Source: Paraburkholderia sp. FT54
GTDB taxonomy: Bacteria > Pseudomonadota > Gammaproteobacteria > Burkholderiales > Burkholderiaceae
Assembly (NCBI RefSeq): GCF_031585635.1
Contig: NZ_CP134198.1
Location: 186,001 to 250,000 of the forward strand
DNA: 64,000 bases
Direction: 5' to 3'
Shown in pieces: positions 63,203-64,000 of the stretch (position 1 is its first letter; every line of letters starts with the position of its first letter). The position numbers were made by a program, and so were the translations under genes. The notes beneath the pieces are model-generated. The model had not been told where the DNA came from and did no database searches. It was given only the letters and a program-made list of their open reading frames with translations.

Positions 63203-64000
63203 CTACGCCATCTTAAAGCTATCATTGCTCGCCAATATCGCCCAAGCGATTCGCGCCGTCTTGTTCGCTAGGGCGATCGCCGCGACACTCACGTGACGGC
63301 GTTGCATCACAGCTTTGATCCAGCGGCTATGCCGATCGTCGTGGCGATGAACGAAGCGCATTACTGCGCGCGCCCTGCACAAGCAGGGTTCGCAGATAGG
63401 TATCACCGTGTTTTGTGATGCCACCCAACTTCGTCTTGCCACCGCTTGATCGTTGCTTCGGCGTCAGCCCTAGCCACGCTGCGAACTGTCGCCCGTTTTT
63501 GAACTGCAATGGATCCCCAACGCTGCTGAACAACGCGGTCGCCACGACTGGCCCGATGCCCGGAACCGTCGCAAGTCGCCGGCAACCTTCGTTGCGTTTA
63601 AATATTTCGGCAATCTCGGCGGCAAGTTCATCGACCCATTGCTGCAAGGCCGCCAACTGTTCGAGGTACATCGAACCCAGCCGCCGCAGCAGGGGCGTGA
63701 TCCGGGCATCGGTATCGTTGACGAGCGCAACAATACCCTGCCTTAACAGGGGAAGACCCACCGGGAAGACAAACCCCTCCTCAGCAAACATGCTTCGAAT
63801 CTGGTTCGATTTCGCTGTTCGCTCATGGATAAGCCGCTCGCGCATGCGATGAACGGACTGCAGCGACTGCTGTTCGGCGCTCTTGATCGGCACAGGGTGA
63901 ATGTCGGGCCGGGAAACAGCAAAGCAGATGGCCGCCGCGTCATTTGCGTCATTCTTTCCGCCCACCAGAAATGGCTTCACATACTGCGTGGGCAACAAGC
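63203..64000 (-). pseudogene. IS110-family transposase, frameshifted and cut by window edge
   Basis: The minus-strand frame entering at the right edge encodes VKPFLVGGKNDANDAAAICF (part of the DEDD domain) and the transposase_20 region (LATVPGIGPVVATALFSSVG, FAAWLGLTPKQRSSGGKTKL). Near 63370 the frame shifts after LLVQGAR; the C-terminus AVMRFVHRHDDRHSRWIKAV and MQRRHVSVAAIALANKTARI is read in another frame to 63203. The N-terminal part lies outside the window. The shift makes it a probable pseudogene unless it is a read error. Confidence 0.85.

Noticed and set aside
1..64000. CRISPR array or tRNA genes
   Set aside because: No regularly spaced direct repeats and no cloverleaf with conserved TTC-type arm were seen on either strand by eye.

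Overview
The window is GC-rich DNA most like an accessory region (plasmid, chromid or integrated element) of a Burkholderiaceae bacterium of the Paraburkholderia/Caballeronia/Burkholderia type. This rests on recognisable protein families only: a BcepMu gp16-type regulator, a P-type virB cluster, a RIT element, IS1182/IS91/IS30/IS6/IS110 relatives and many c-di-GMP proteins. No rRNA, tRNA or CRISPR array was seen.

Layout. 1-6.0 kb (minus strand): a conjugative type IV secretion operon in the order virB1-B2-B3-B4-B5-small membrane protein-B6, with virB6 running off the left edge. It is preceded by a divergent pair of small repressors (gp16-type and XRE) at 6.1-6.8 kb. 7.0-17.3 kb (mostly minus): signalling genes, namely a LuxR-type regulator coupled to a PAS-GGDEF-EAL protein, an IS1182 transposase, a REC-PAS-GGDEF protein, a methyl-accepting chemotaxis protein (MCP) and an EAL protein. 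17.8-24.3 kb: a frameshifted cytochrome b561, then a decayed IS91-like element whose tyrosine recombinase gene is split by an intact three-recombinase (RIT) element with 32-bp terminal inverted repeats. 24.7-27.1 kb: a translationally coupled ATP-grasp ligase and SerC-type aminotransferase. 27.9-28.5 kb: an integrase with an amber codon. 28.7-37.1 kb: a membrane GGDEF protein and a 1841-residue kinase/ATPase/histidine-kinase fusion. 37.3-38.8 kb: an IS30 transposase fused to the tail of an IS3 transposase.

39-47 kb is a small-molecule metabolism block: tautomerase, SnoaL-like protein, broken GlxA-type regulator, MarR regulator, nitrilase, two exported epoxide-hydrolase-like proteins (one broken) and an NmrA-like reductase. 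A TGCATATGCA-type palindrome recurs upstream of or over marR, the nitrilase and the NmrA gene, and may define a MarR regulon. 47-50 kb holds decayed genes (LysE, kelch fragment) and an exported beta-propeller-like protein. 50.7-59.5 kb holds a tripartite RND efflux operon under an OmpR-type regulator, with a divergent two-component system.

59.6-62.8 kb contains a second, inverted copy of the EAL-MCP pair, embedded in scrambled pieces of an IS6-family transposase; an IS110 transposase lies at the right edge. The two EAL-MCP copies form a ~2.7-kb inverted repeat about 43 kb apart. Most of the MCP genes is almost identical while the flanks have diverged, which suggests gene conversion. At least nine genes carry single frameshifts or nonsense codons, so the region is either decaying or the assembly contains indel errors.
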